Source of the DNA: Granulicella sp.
GTDB taxonomy: Bacteria > Acidobacteriota > Terriglobia > Terriglobales > Acidobacteriaceae
Assembly: GCA_027450185.1 (NCBI GenBank)
Contig: DAIDKF010000007.1
Span: 57,909-103,072, forward strand
Direction of reading: 5' to 3'
DNA: 45,164 bases
In this document: positions 1 through 8,645 of the stretch, piece after piece
Numbering within the stretch: position 1 is the stretch's first letter
Layout: every line of letters starts with the position of its first letter
Translations under genes and position numbers: made by a program
Notes under the pieces: generated by a model
What the model was told of the DNA's origin: nothing
Seen by the model: the letters and a program-made list of their open reading frames with translations, nothing else
Databases searched by the model: none

Positions 1-152
1 GGCCGCATGCAGGGCCAGCCTCACTCGGCAAGCAGAGCCGTTCTGTTCAATGGAAGGGTTCCATCTCCGCTCGCACTCCATAAGAATCCTGTGCGCCACG
101 CGCATCTATACTAGAAACAGGAGAGCAAACAGCTCTATTCCTTAGGGCAGCC

Positions 153-599
153 GTGCATCCATCCACTCAAAACTTCCGCCTCTGCAAACACGCCGACTAC
201 CAACTTGTCTACAAGACTGGCCGCAAGCAGTTCGGCAAACAGTTGGCGTACTTCCACGCAGCTCGCCCGGCAAACAGACGTTCCGCCACACCCGGCCCGC
301 GCATCGGCCTCACCGTGCCCAAGGCTCTCGGCAAGGCCGTGGACCGCAACCGCATCAAACGCCGGATGCGAGAAGCCGTCCGCGCGGCACTCCCCCTGCT
401 CAGCGCTCCGGTCGACGTCATCCTGCACCCGCGCCGTTCAGTCATCGACCTCGACTTCCTGCAACTGAAGCGCGAGGTGGCCACCATCTTCCGCAGCATC
501 CAGGCAGCCAGCGACCGCAACGCAGCCGCGACCGGCGGCAACCTTGACGTTCGCGATCGCACAACCAGCATCGTCACCACAGCTCCTGGTCCATCATGA
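153..599 (+). CDS. rnpA: Ribonuclease P protein component
   Basis: Protein subunit of RNase P, which helps the catalytic RNA remove 5' leaders from tRNA precursors. The 148-residue product has the family pattern: an N-terminal FRLCKHADYQLVYKTGRK segment, an IGLTVPKALGKAVDRNRIKRRMREAVR core (the RNR basic signature, residues about 51-77), then a beta/alpha C-terminal part. A serine/threonine- and alanine-rich tail of about 25 residues is not conserved in the family as I know it. The start is GTG at 153. There is no earlier in-frame start nearby, and an AGGGCAG lies almost on top of it, so the ribosome site is poor. A TATACT at 107-112 could be a -10 box, but no good -35 is visible. The stop overlaps the yidD start by 4 bases. 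No rpmH is visible in the 152 bases upstream; it may lie left of the window. Confidence 0.95.
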   Translation: MHPSTQNFRLCKHADYQLVYKTGRKQFGKQLAYFHAARPANRRSATPGPRIGLTVPKALGKAVDRNRIKRRMREAVRAALPLLSAPVDVILHPRRSVIDLDFLQLKREVATIFRSIQAASDRNAAATGGNLDVRDRTTSIVTTAPGPS

Positions 600-844
600 G
601 CGACCTTCCCGCCAGCCCCCGCCGCGAACGCGCTGCCGCAACTCTGCTGGCTGTCCACAAGCGCATCCTCTCGCCGCTGCTCAATGTCCTCGCCCCCACG
701 CAATGCAAGTACCTTCCCACCTGCAGCGAGTACGCCTATGCCGCGGTCGTCCGCCACGGCTGGCTGCTCGGAGGCTGGCTGGCCCTCCGCCGCGTCGCCC
801 GCTGCCACCCCTTCGCCTCCGGCGGCCACGACCCCGTTCCCTAA
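596..844 (+). CDS. yidD: Membrane protein insertion efficiency factor YidD
   Basis: Small inner-membrane-associated protein that assists YidC/Sec-dependent insertion. The 82 residues carry the YidD signature: a short amphipathic N-terminus, SPLLNVLAPTQCKYLPTCSEYA (three conserved cysteines, residues about 23-44) and RRVARCHPFASGGHDPVP at the C-terminus. The length is normal for the family. The ATG overlaps the rnpA stop as ATGA, so the two are translationally coupled, and yidC follows after 130 bases. This is the usual rnpA-yidD-yidC arrangement. Confidence 0.93.
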   Translation: MSDLPASPRRERAAATLLAVHKRILSPLLNVLAPTQCKYLPTCSEYAYAAVVRHGWLLGGWLALRRVARCHPFASGGHDPVP

Positions 845-974
845 AGCTTCAGCCCGGCAAGCCCTATCTGCAGCTAACCGCGGTACTCTATTGACTCAAT
901 CGCCCCATTCACCATTTACCATTAGAAATTAGCTGGCCGTGATCCTACCCGGCCTTGGAAAGTGCAGGAACCCT

Positions 975-2822
975 TTGCCAGAGATTCGTAATCCCAATCA
1001 GGGCGGTGGCGGAAGCCAGGATAACCGCTCCTTTCTGATCATGATGATCGTCATGCTTGGCATCATCTTCGGTCTGCAGTACTGGCGGGCGCAGCACAAC
1101 CCGCCCACAGCCTCGCCCGATCAACCCGGCGCAGTCACGGCACCGGCGGCCACACCCTCAGCCGCACCAGCCATCGCCGCTCCATCCCCTGCCGCCACGC
1201 CCTCCATCGTCGCCGCAGCCCAGACCTCCACAGTCGTAGAGAACGAGCTCTACCGCATCACCTTCTCCAACCGCGGCGGTCAGGTCACCTCGTGGATCCT
1301 CAAAAAGTACAAGGACACAACTGGCCATCCTCTCGACCTGGTGCACGCCGGTGCTGCCGCGCTCTACGGCTACCCGCTTTCGCTCTACACCTATGACGAC
1401 ACCCTGACCCAGCAGCTCTCCAGCGCGCTCTACGTACCCTCCACCCCCGGCGCGTCCAGCGTCCCGGCCACCCTCGAAGCCCCGGCCACCCTCTCCTTCA
1501 AGTACGCTGCCGGCAACATCTCCGTCACCAAGACCTTCACCTTCGGCTCCGACTACATCGTCCACGCAGACACCGAAGTTCTCCGCGACGGAGCTCCAAT
1601 TCGCGCGCTGCTCGCGTGGCCCGCCGGACTCGGCGACACCGAGACCGCCCTCTCCTATGCCGACGCTCAGGTCGACACCGCCTCCAACGGCAAGATCGAC
1701 CACATCGCCATCAAGAAGGTCTCCGGCGGCGCCACTCTCAACGGTCCCTTCGACTTCGCCGGCATCAGTGACCACTACTTCGCTGCGGTCTTCCTGCCCG
1801 AGCACCCTGATGAAACATCGATCGTCACGCTCGAACACAAGATCGACGTCTCAAAGGTCAAGCGCAGCAACGTTACCGGCGACACCATCTCAACCGGCAA
1901 CAAGACCGTCCTGCTGCCCGTCCTCGGCACCGCCGTCGGATCCCTCTCGGGCCACAGCCAGGAGCGTGTCTTCGTCGGCCCCAAAGACATCACCGTTCTC
2001 AAGAGCATCCACTCTGCCGACGGCAACTCACTCGAGCCGCTGCTGGACTTCGGCTTCTTCGGCCCCATCGGCAAGTACCTCTTCCTCGGCCTGCGTGCCG
2101 TCCACTCCTGGATCGCGCCGCATGACAACGGCGTCCACAACTACTCCTGGGGATGGGCCATCGTGATCTTCACCGTCATGATCAACCTCATCCTGCTGCC
2201 TCTGCGCGTGCAGGGCATGAAGTCCGCCGTCAAGATGCAGCGCATCCAGCCCCAGATCGACGCCATCAAGCTCAAGTACAAGAACCCCAAAGCCACTGAT
2301 CCGAAGGCCGGGGAGATGAACGCCGAAATCATGGCCCTGCAGAAGGCCAACGGCGTCAGCATGCTCGGCGGCTGCATACCGTCGCTCATTCAACTGCCGC
2401 TGCTGTTCGCCTTCTTCACCATGATGACCAAGGTCGTCGAGCTCCGCCAGGCGCACTTCTTCTGGCTTCCCGACCTCTCCGCCGCCGACCCCTACCACAT
2501 CCTTCCCATCGTGATGGTGGCCACCTCCTTCCTCGCGCAGTTCTACACCCCCTCCCCGGGCGTCGATCCGCAACAGCAGAAGATGATGGCTTTCATGATG
2601 CCAGCCTTCTCCGGCTATCTCACCTGGAACTACGCCTCCGGTCTGGCGCTCTACTGGAACATTGGCAACCTGGTCATGATCGCCCAGCAGCTTGTCATGA
2701 ACAAGACCTCACTCGGGCGCGAGATGAAGGAGATCGCCGCCCAGCGAGCCCGCCGCAAGGCCAACGGCGCCAAACCCGGACACCGACCTGCTGCCGTCAA
2801 GACCATCCAGGGCCGGAAATAA
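975..2822 (+). CDS. yidC: Membrane protein insertase YidC
   Basis: Inserts and folds inner-membrane proteins, alone or with SecYEG. I prefer TTG at 975 (615 residues): AGGA at 966-969 lies five bases before it and the product then begins with PEIRNPNQ, a beginning I recall for acidobacterial YidC. A GTG at 939 would add 12 residues with no such features. Residues about 20-37 form the first membrane segment. An Ala/Pro-rich linker precedes the periplasmic beta-sandwich domain (about 80-350). The insertase core follows, with GWAIVIFTVMINLILLPLR carrying the conserved arginine of the hydrophilic groove, a cytoplasmic helical hairpin rich in Lys/Gln, and three more membrane segments. The C-terminus is basic (ARRKANGAKPGHRPAAVK), as in many YidCs that contact the ribosome. 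Confidence 0.95.
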   Translation: MPEIRNPNQGGGGSQDNRSFLIMMIVMLGIIFGLQYWRAQHNPPTASPDQPGAVTAPAATPSAAPAIAAPSPAATPSIVAAAQTSTVVENELYRITFSNRGGQVTSWILKKYKDTTGHPLDLVHAGAAALYGYPLSLYTYDDTLTQQLSSALYVPSTPGASSVPATLEAPATLSFKYAAGNISVTKTFTFGSDYIVHADTEVLRDGAPIRALLAWPAGLGDTETALSYADAQVDTASNGKIDHIAIKKVSGGATLNGPFDFAGISDHYFAAVFLPEHPDETSIVTLEHKIDVSKVKRSNVTGDTISTGNKTVLLPVLGTAVGSLSGHSQERVFVGPKDITVLKSIHSADGNSLEPLLDFGFFGPIGKYLFLGLRAVHSWIAPHDNGVHNYSWGWAIVIFTVMINLILLPLRVQGMKSAVKMQRIQPQIDAIKLKYKNPKATDPKAGEMNAEIMALQKANGVSMLGGCIPSLIQLPLLFAFFTMMTKVVELRQAHFFWLPDLSAADPYHILPIVMVATSFLAQFYTPSPGVDPQQQKMMAFMMPAFSGYLTWNYASGLALYWNIGNLVMIAQQLVMNKTSLGREMKEIAAQRARRKANGAKPGHRPAAVKTIQGRK

Positions 2823-2843
2823 CCCCGTCAATATCATGACCGA

Positions 2844-2870
2844 TCCATCCCCTCCCAGAGGGGGGGTGGA
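2844..2870 (+). terminator. G/C hairpin after yidC
   Basis: A pyrimidine arm (2844-2856) and a purine arm (2860-2870) are separated by AGA and can pair as a GC-rich hairpin with one bulged base. It starts 22 bases after the yidC stop. No clear T-run follows, so it may be an attenuating or rho-assisted structure rather than a classic intrinsic terminator. Confidence 0.4.
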
Positions 2871-3050
2871 TATCCTTATGCAGCAGATTCATATTCCTGA
2901 ACTTCCGAAATTACTATGTTCATGGCATGAACAGCCCGTCAGGAAGTGTCATAATGTTTTCAGGTGTTCTTTTATTTTCCCGTGTAAACTGTCTTACTTT
3001 CTCTCGGTTTGTCGATTGTCCCTCCCGATACTCGATAGGACTGATTTCTC

Positions 3051-3620
3051 ATGGAAGATTTAACGCAAGCTGCCGAAAAAGTAGCCACACTCATGCGGCT
3101 GCTCACCACCACTGGTGGTCTTCGACTCAAATACCGCATCACTGCCGGTGCTGGCGCAGTGGATCCCGATGGCTTTGAACGCCGCGACATCTACGTCGAG
3201 TGCAAGGGCCCGGACACTGATCTGCTGCTCGGCAGCGACGGCGAACTTCTGCGTTCTCTCGAACACCTGGCCGCAAAGATGCTTCGACTGGAGCCAGACG
3301 ATCACGATCGCGTCTCGTTCGACGCCAATGGCTACAAGGCCTCCCGCGCCCGCGCTCTCCGCGCCGCCGCAGAGGATGCTATCGCCCAGGTGGAGGACTC
3401 TGACGAGCCCTTCCGCTTTCCTCCCATGAACTCCCGCGAGCGCCGCATGCTACACATGTTCCTGCGCGACTCCGGTCTTCAGACGGCCAGCTCCGGCGAA
3501 GGCCCACGCCGCTTCGTCGTCCTCTACCCAGCCGGCTATCGCATCCCCGCCGAGCACTCCTACAACGGCCCCGAGCGCCGCGGCAGACCGCGCCGCCACA
3601 CCTCCTCCAGCCGCTACTAG
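3051..3620 (+). CDS. jag: KH-R3H RNA-binding protein (Jag/KhpB family)
   Basis: Probable RNA-binding protein of the Jag/KhpB (SpoIIIJ-associated) family, normally encoded next to yidC. The 189-residue product has a KH-like domain at residues about 20-95, with the GxxG-type loop LLGSDGELLRSLEHLAAKM, and an R3H domain at about 105-175, where PMNSRERRMLHMFLRD matches the PMNPxERRxxHxxL signature. The separate N-terminal Jag_N domain found in Firmicutes is missing, which is common outside that phylum. The C-terminus is basic (RRGRPRRHTSSSRY). AGGA at 3037-3040 precedes the ATG by about ten bases. It is co-directional with yidC after a 228-base gap and is followed by the long non-coding stretch before dnaN. 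Confidence 0.9.
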   Translation: MEDLTQAAEKVATLMRLLTTTGGLRLKYRITAGAGAVDPDGFERRDIYVECKGPDTDLLLGSDGELLRSLEHLAAKMLRLEPDDHDRVSFDANGYKASRARALRAAAEDAIAQVEDSDEPFRFPPMNSRERRMLHMFLRDSGLQTASSGEGPRRFVVLYPAGYRIPAEHSYNGPERRGRPRRHTSSSRY

Positions 3621-4361
3621 ACGCTCGGCACGTGGCGCCCTTCTTTGCCTCCACCAAGTAGACTTCGAATCTGCCACGCGGCTTCACCCGCGGTGGAGAT
3701 CCTTGCTTGCACAACTCCGCCTGGTAACCCCTTCATCGTCTCATCCCTCCTTGGTCGCCATCTGCGCGAAGCTCCTCCATCCGTGCGTGAAGAACGGTAT
3801 TTCCTCACATCTTCTCTGGCCTTGTCGAAAAACCTACCCTCTCTGAACCCGCACCCAACGCGGTTTCGGCCTCTCTACACACATCTGGTTCGGGTTTCAC
3901 CTGCTGCCGTTGAACTCCCTCTGTGTGTAATTCGGAAAACACCCCACTAAACTCTTCCGCACCGTCCTTTATTCCTATCCACGGTCTCTTCCCTGACCCT
4001 GTTTTGGAAACCGTGTACCTGCATCCACCCGGTATCCATGCGGTTTTCCCTCTGTTATCCACTCTTCCACGCTCAACGACTACTACTACCAGTAATATCT
4101 ATCCTTTCACTCTGTTTCTTAGAAGCATTCCCTCCGGCAAGGAACAACACACTAACAACCTTCCTGCATACACAGCGCCCCACATGAGGCCCCCTGAAAT
4201 TCACAGGGCCTGCCCCTCGCACGAAACCCCTCCGACGCCCTAGAATCAGGGTGTCGCTCGAAGGCCAATACGAGGGAGCTCGAAACGCAAGTCCACCATC
4301 CCCCTCCCATCGCCCGCAGAGCCGTCACCCGCATCGCCAGAGCAAGGGAGAGCCCTCAATC
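3621..4361. other. Non-coding stretch with origin-like motifs (candidate oriC)
   Basis: About 740 bases between jag and dnaN carry no credible gene and are unusually pyrimidine-rich on the plus strand. Near its centre are a DnaA-box-like TTATCCACT (4055-4063, one mismatch to TTATCCACA) and a weaker CTATCCACG (3975-3983), with further TATCCA words at 4033 and 4092. Fifteen bases after TTATCCACT comes CTACTACTACC (4080-4090), followed by the AT-rich AGTAATATCTATCC. A DnaA box, a short spacer and a CTA trinucleotide run is the layout of the DnaA-box/DnaA-trio unwinding element described in Bacillus subtilis. Position next to dnaN also fits an origin. Against it are the small number of good boxes and the lack of a GC-skew change here. 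Confidence 0.4.
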
Positions 4362-5543
4362 GTGTCCACCGCAGCCCCTATACCTGACACCGCCCCCACC
4401 GGCAATCTCGAGATCACCGTCTCACGTGCCGAACTCCTCCGAGAGCTCACAGCCGCGCAGTCCGTCGTCGAGCGGAAGACCACCATCCCCATTCTCTCGA
4501 ACTTCCTCTTTGAGGCCACAGTCGACGAACTCGGCGCGGGCAAGCTCACCATCACCGCCACTGATCTTGACCAATCCCTCCGCACCTCCTGCGCCGCCAA
4601 GGTCAAAAAGCCCGGTGCCTGCACCATACCTGCCCGCAAACTTCACGACTACATCAAGCTCCTCGGTGACGGCGACATCTCGCTCAAGCTCATGGACAAC
4701 CACTGGGTCCAGATCCGCTCCGGCCGCTCCAACACCAAGATGGTTGGCATGGCACGCGCCAACTTTCCACAGGTCCCCGAGTTCCCCGCCGCCGGAGCCT
4801 ACAAGATCTCCGCGCCCGCGCTCGCCAATATGATTGCGAAGACTATCTTCGCAATCTCCAACGAAGAGTCGCGCTACACCCTGAACGGCGCCCTGCTGGT
4901 CCTCAAGGCCGAGTCCATGGCCATGGTCGCGACCGATGGCCACCGCCTCGCACACATAGAAAAACTTGGCGAGAATCTCGAAGGCATCTCCGGCGAGAAG
5001 AAGACGCTGATCCCGCGCAAGGCTCTTGCTGAACTGGCCGGTCTGCTCTCCTCATCCGACGTTGAGACCGTCGAATTCGACGACAACGACGAGACGCTCT
5101 TCTTCCGCATCGCCGGCCGCGTTTTGACCAGCCGAAAGCTTACCGGCCAGTTCCCCAACTACGAAGCCGTCCTTCCGCGCGACAACAACAAGTTCGTCAT
5201 CGTGCGCTCTGAAGACCTCATGGCTTCGATCCAGCGTGTCGCGCAGTTCGCCGACGAGCGCTCCGGAGCGATTAAAATCCGCCTCGAGCAGAACGAGCTC
5301 AAGCTCAGTGCGCAATCCACCGACGCGGGCGAGAGCGAAGACATCATCGAGACACCCTACAACTACGACCCGCTCGTGGTCGGCTTCAATAGCTCCTACC
5401 TGGTTGACTTTCTCCGCGCCACAGGCGTGCAAGGCGAAGTCCGCCTTGAGTTCAAGGACGCGCAGTCCGCAGGCCAGATGCGCCCCGAAGACGCCAACGA
5501 AGACGTCAAGTACCGCTACATCCTCATGCCCATGCGAATCTGA
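4362..5543 (+). CDS. dnaN: DNA polymerase III beta subunit (sliding clamp)
   Basis: Ring-shaped clamp that tethers DNA polymerase III to DNA. Using GTG at 4362 (AGGGAGA at 4345-4351) gives 393 residues, close to the family's usual 365-390, starting just before the conserved ITVSRAELLRELTAAQSVVERKTTIPILSNFL. The reading frame stays open upstream to a GTG at 4251, but the extra 37 residues are low-complexity and proline/serine/histidine-rich, so I reject that start. Three clamp domains follow in order. Recognisable parts are ATDLDQSLR, VATDGHRLAH in domain 2 and the C-terminal YRYILMPMRI, which is the canonical clamp ending. It lies downstream of jag and the candidate origin and ends 307 bases before the next gene. 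Confidence 0.95.
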   Translation: MSTAAPIPDTAPTGNLEITVSRAELLRELTAAQSVVERKTTIPILSNFLFEATVDELGAGKLTITATDLDQSLRTSCAAKVKKPGACTIPARKLHDYIKLLGDGDISLKLMDNHWVQIRSGRSNTKMVGMARANFPQVPEFPAAGAYKISAPALANMIAKTIFAISNEESRYTLNGALLVLKAESMAMVATDGHRLAHIEKLGENLEGISGEKKTLIPRKALAELAGLLSSSDVETVEFDDNDETLFFRIAGRVLTSRKLTGQFPNYEAVLPRDNNKFVIVRSEDLMASIQRVAQFADERSGAIKIRLEQNELKLSAQSTDAGESEDIIETPYNYDPLVVGFNSSYLVDFLRATGVQGEVRLEFKDAQSAGQMRPEDANEDVKYRYILMPMRI

Positions 5544-5850
5544 TCGTTCGTGACCAGGCCTTTGCGCCAGTTTCAGCATAATTTGGCCACGATGGTCGAA
5601 TCATACCGAGAATCAAGAAACAGCTCTCCGGTAACAGTATTTTTGATGGAGAGACCAAGTTGAGGTTTGACGGTTTTCAGAAACTTCATCGTGCCCATTT
5701 CCACGCTTATCCCGGATCTCTTTAGCGTGTTCGTTCGCCACCAGATCAGGATCCGGAAAGTATTGGAGAATTCTAGACAGCGTGGCGCGAGGTGTAAGCT
5801 TTGGACGCATCTGAATTTCATAGACGTCTCGATTCCTGCGAGGGTACACC
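5544..5850. other. Intergenic stretch, nothing firm
   Basis: This 307-base gap between dnaN and the DUF4197 gene has lower GC than its neighbours. A minus-strand open frame of about 65 codons (from roughly 5810 down to 5613) has a plausible amino-acid mix but no ribosome site and no family resemblance I recognise. I do not call it as a gene. No terminator hairpin with a T-run is evident after dnaN. Confidence 0.4.
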
Positions 5851-6618
5851 ATGAAGATCACGCATATATCGCATCTCCTGCTCACCGCATCGCTCCTCAT
5901 CGGCCCTTTTGCTGCCACTGCGCAGTTTCCGGGGCTGGGTTCGCTGGGCGGCGCATTGAACCCCAACCAGACGAGCACCACCGGCGGCATCCTCGGCGCT
6001 GGGTTGAGCGACTCTCAGATTGGTTCAGGGCTTAAGGAAGCGCTTGCAGTCGGCACCCAGAAGGCGGTGAAGCTGGTCAGCGCGCCCGGAGGATATCTGG
6101 ATAACCCCGCTATTCGGATCCCACTGCCCAAAGACGTTCAACCCGCCGAGCGGCTGTTGCGCGACGCGGGCCAGGGAGGCCGCGTCGACGACTTTGTCGC
6201 CAGCATGAACCATGCTGCCGAAAGCGCCGCACCCGAGGCTGCCGGAATCTTCAGCGATGCTGTCAAGGCAATGACCATAGACGATGCACGCCGCTTGCTC
6301 AACGGCGGAGACACCTCCATCACCGACTACTTCAAGGAGAAGACCAGCGACAAGCTCGCCGCCGCCTTCCGCCCCCATGTCGAGGCTGCGATGAAGACCA
6401 ACGGCGTGGCCGACAAGTTCCAGGCCCTGCAGGGTTCCATGCCAAAGCTGCCGTTCGGACTTGGTGCCGGTAGCGGCGGATTCGACATCAACACCTACGT
6501 CGTTAACGGCGCTCTCAACGGGCTGTTCTACATGCTGGGCCAGCAAGAGAAGCAGATTCGTACCAACCCCGCAGCGCAGACCACCAGCCTCCTCAAGCAG
6601 GTCTTCGGGAAACGCTAG
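5851..6618 (+). CDS. Exported DUF4197 family protein
   Basis: 255 residues with a Sec signal peptide (MKITHISHLLLTASLLIGPFAATAQ, cleavage after about residue 24). The mature part matches what I know of DUF4197: a helical protein with LSDSQIGSGLKEALAVGTQKAVKLVS near the start, NPAIRIPLP, then MTIDDARRLLNGGDTSITDYFKEKTSDKLAAAFRPHV in the middle and a C-terminal ALNGLFYMLGQQEKQIRTNPAAQTTSLLKQVFG. The function of this family is unknown to me; it is periplasmic or outer-membrane-associated by its signal peptide. ATG at 5851 is preceded by GAGGG. An 8-bp hairpin follows at 6668-6690. It appears to be a single-gene unit between dnaN and the AsmA-like gene. Confidence 0.85.
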   Translation: MKITHISHLLLTASLLIGPFAATAQFPGLGSLGGALNPNQTSTTGGILGAGLSDSQIGSGLKEALAVGTQKAVKLVSAPGGYLDNPAIRIPLPKDVQPAERLLRDAGQGGRVDDFVASMNHAAESAAPEAAGIFSDAVKAMTIDDARRLLNGGDTSITDYFKEKTSDKLAAAFRPHVEAAMKTNGVADKFQALQGSMPKLPFGLGAGSGGFDINTYVVNGALNGLFYMLGQQEKQIRTNPAAQTTSLLKQVFGKR

Positions 6619-6667
6619 CAACCGTCAGCCAACAGTATTGTGGATGGCCGCGACTCGATCCTCCATA

Positions 6668-6690
6668 TCCAGCCCTTCTGCGGGGCTGGA
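6668..6690 (+). terminator. Hairpin after DUF4197 gene
   Basis: TCCAGCCC (6668-6675) pairs perfectly with GGGCTGGA (6683-6690) around a seven-base loop, 50 bases after the stop. No T-run follows, so the terminator reading is tentative. Confidence 0.4.
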
Positions 6691-6764
6691 TCGCTTCGTT
6701 CTCACAGCGTATCCATGTTCGCGCTACAATTCCAGCCAGTTTCATCTTGAGACAGGTGGTCATC

Positions 6765-8309
6765 ATGAAATCACGCCCGGTAAAAATTCTGCTTGCGATC
6801 GTTGCCTTGGTTATCGTCGTCCTTGGGCTGCTTCCGTTCCTCATCAACGCCGACACGTTCCGCCCCATGCTGCAGGACCAGCTCTCCAGCACGCTCGGCC
6901 GCAGAGTTACGCTCAGTCATCTCAGTTTCTCTCTGCTCTCCGGCAGCATTGTCGCCAACGACATCTCCATTGCCGATGATCCAGCCTTCAGTACCTCGCC
7001 CTTCCTCGCCGCAAAGTCCTTGCACATCGGCGTTGAAGTCGGACCCTTCCTCTTTCATCGTGAGGTGCGGATCACTAACCTCGCCATTGCCTCCCCCGCC
7101 ATCCAACTCATCCAGGGTCAGCACGGCGTCTGGAACTTTTCCAGCATCGGCGGTGCCGCCGCCGCTTCGCAGTCCCAGCAGCAGAGCACCATGCCCAACC
7201 TCACCATTGCCGACCTCAAGATTACCAACGGCAGTGCCACAGTCTCCACCATTCCTGCCACCGGCAAGCCCTTCGTTTACTCAAAGTTGAACCTCAGTGT
7301 CCAGCAGTTCTCTTTCGCGAAATCCTTCCCCTTCCAGCTCTCCGCCAGCCTCCCAGGCGACGGCACCCTCACCCTCAGCGGCGCCGCCGGTCCGCTGGCA
7401 CAGAAGAACGCTGCCGACACGCCCTTCCATGCTACGTTGCAGCTCAAGCATCTTGATCCCGTAGCCGCCGGCGTCATTGAGCCCAGCAAGGGCATCTCCA
7501 TGATTGCCGACATCGATGCCCAGCTCACCTCTGACGGCAACGCCCTCACCAGCACCGGCAAGGTCCAGGCTGCCCAGCTCAAGCTATCCCCTTCCGGCTC
7601 TCCAGCCCCGCATCCGGTCAACATCGACTACACCGTTGCTGACAATCTCGACGCCCGCACCGGCCAGGTCACCGACCTCGCAGTTCACACCGGCGCAGTC
7701 GCCGTGCACATCACCGGCAGCTTCCAGCTCACCACTCAAGCCGTTCTCCTCGATCTCCACCTCGCCGCCCCCAATCTCCCTATCGACCAACTCGAGGAAC
7801 TTTTGCCTGTCGTCGGCATCCATCTTCCCAACGGTTCGTCCCTGCGCGGAGGCACCCTCACCGCCAACCTCGCCATCACCGGTCCAGCCACCACGCCCAC
7901 ACTTACGGGCCCTGTCGAGATCGACAACACCCAACTCGCAGGCTTCGACCTCGGCTCGAAGATTGGGGGACTCAATCCCTTCGGCAACGGCAACGGGGGC
8001 ACCTCCATCCAGACCCTGCGCACCACGGTCACCTCCACCCCGCAATCCAACCAGTTCAGCAATATCTTCGCCTCGGTTCCCAGCATTGGCACGGCCAGCG
8101 GCAGCGGCACTGTGTTCCCCTCCGGAGCCCTCAACTTCAACCTCGTCGCCAAACTTAGCACCACATCCGGTGTGGGCGGACTCGCCAATCAGGCAGCCAA
8201 CTCCGTAGGCGGCTTCCTGGGCGGCTTTCTGCACAAGACCGTGAATGCCGGTGTCCCACTCACCATCACCGGAACGTCCAGTAACCCGTCCATCCACGTC
8301 AAATTCTGA
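6765..8309 (+). CDS. AsmA-like protein
   Basis: 514 residues from ATG 6765, which has AGGTGG six bases upstream; a TTG 18 bases earlier is less likely. The N-terminus is a single membrane anchor (VKILLAIVALVIVVLGLLPFLI) followed directly by NADTFRPMLQDQLSSTLGRRVTLSHLSFSLLSGSIVANDISIADDPAF, the typical AsmA/DUF748 entry where the long beta-groove begins. The rest is repetitive beta-structure rich in Leu/Thr/Ser, ending GVPLTITGTSSNPSIHVKF, again typical of the family's C-terminal tail. AsmA-like proteins are thought to affect outer-membrane assembly or lipid transport across the periplasm; the exact role here cannot be read from sequence. The topology predicted is an inner-membrane anchor with a periplasmic body. 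Confidence 0.85.
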   Translation: MKSRPVKILLAIVALVIVVLGLLPFLINADTFRPMLQDQLSSTLGRRVTLSHLSFSLLSGSIVANDISIADDPAFSTSPFLAAKSLHIGVEVGPFLFHREVRITNLAIASPAIQLIQGQHGVWNFSSIGGAAAASQSQQQSTMPNLTIADLKITNGSATVSTIPATGKPFVYSKLNLSVQQFSFAKSFPFQLSASLPGDGTLTLSGAAGPLAQKNAADTPFHATLQLKHLDPVAAGVIEPSKGISMIADIDAQLTSDGNALTSTGKVQAAQLKLSPSGSPAPHPVNIDYTVADNLDARTGQVTDLAVHTGAVAVHITGSFQLTTQAVLLDLHLAAPNLPIDQLEELLPVVGIHLPNGSSLRGGTLTANLAITGPATTPTLTGPVEIDNTQLAGFDLGSKIGGLNPFGNGNGGTSIQTLRTTVTSTPQSNQFSNIFASVPSIGTASGSGTVFPSGALNFNLVAKLSTTSGVGGLANQAANSVGGFLGGFLHKTVNAGVPLTITGTSSNPSIHVKF

Positions 8310-8645
8310 GCTACGTAGCCCCTCATTAGTCTTATGCGACCGTTATGCCTCGTACTGTGAAGGCCGCATAAGTTCTTTGCCGAAAATACGATAGTAGGAT
8401 CTACCCCATCATGGGCCACCCATGACGACCCCGGGCTGGCCATTTTAGGCCGAGGGTTCCCCTGTGCAGATCATGTAAGGGAACCCTGATTCCCACAACT
8501 CTTCGCATTTTCTTGCATATCCGCCACCCAGTGCCAGCCGGTAAGTCTCATCTACTGAGAAAACAGAGCAAAACGTTTGGTACATCAATTGCTCTTTATA
8601 GCTCGGCTCAGGCAATTTTTCTCTATTCTCTCGAGGAGTAGTTCT
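8310..8645. promoter_or_regulatory. Regulatory stretch upstream of PEP-CTERM gene
   Basis: This 336-base gap holds no gene. It carries the sigma-54 type promoter annotated separately at 8577-8593 and, upstream of it, two dyads. ATGGG and CCCAT face each other at 8411-8423, and AGGGTTCCC (8453-8461) pairs with GGGAACCC-T (8479-8487). The second pair lies about 90-125 bases upstream of the promoter, the usual range for a sigma-54 activator site; it could alternatively be a transcript hairpin. GCTACGTAGC at 8310-8319 is a short palindrome just after the AsmA stop. Confidence 0.4.
8577..8593 (+). promoter_or_regulatory. Sigma-54 (-24/-12) promoter for PEP-CTERM gene
   Basis: TTGGTACATCAATTGCT matches the sigma-54 consensus YTGGCACGNNNNTTGCW with the GG (8579-8580) and GC (8591-8592) dinucleotides exactly 12 bases apart. 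Transcription would begin near 8604, giving a leader of about 42 bases to the ATG at 8646. The core GTTTGG-N8-TTGCT is identical in the promoters at 10506-10522 and 33796-33812. Confidence 0.75.

Noticed and set aside
1..152. Possible rpmH upstream of rnpA
   Set aside because: No ribosomal protein L34 sequence in any frame here; it may lie left of the window.
4251..4361. Longer dnaN start at GTG 4251
   Set aside because: The added 37 residues are low-complexity and make the clamp longer than the family; the GTG at 4362 has a better ribosome site.
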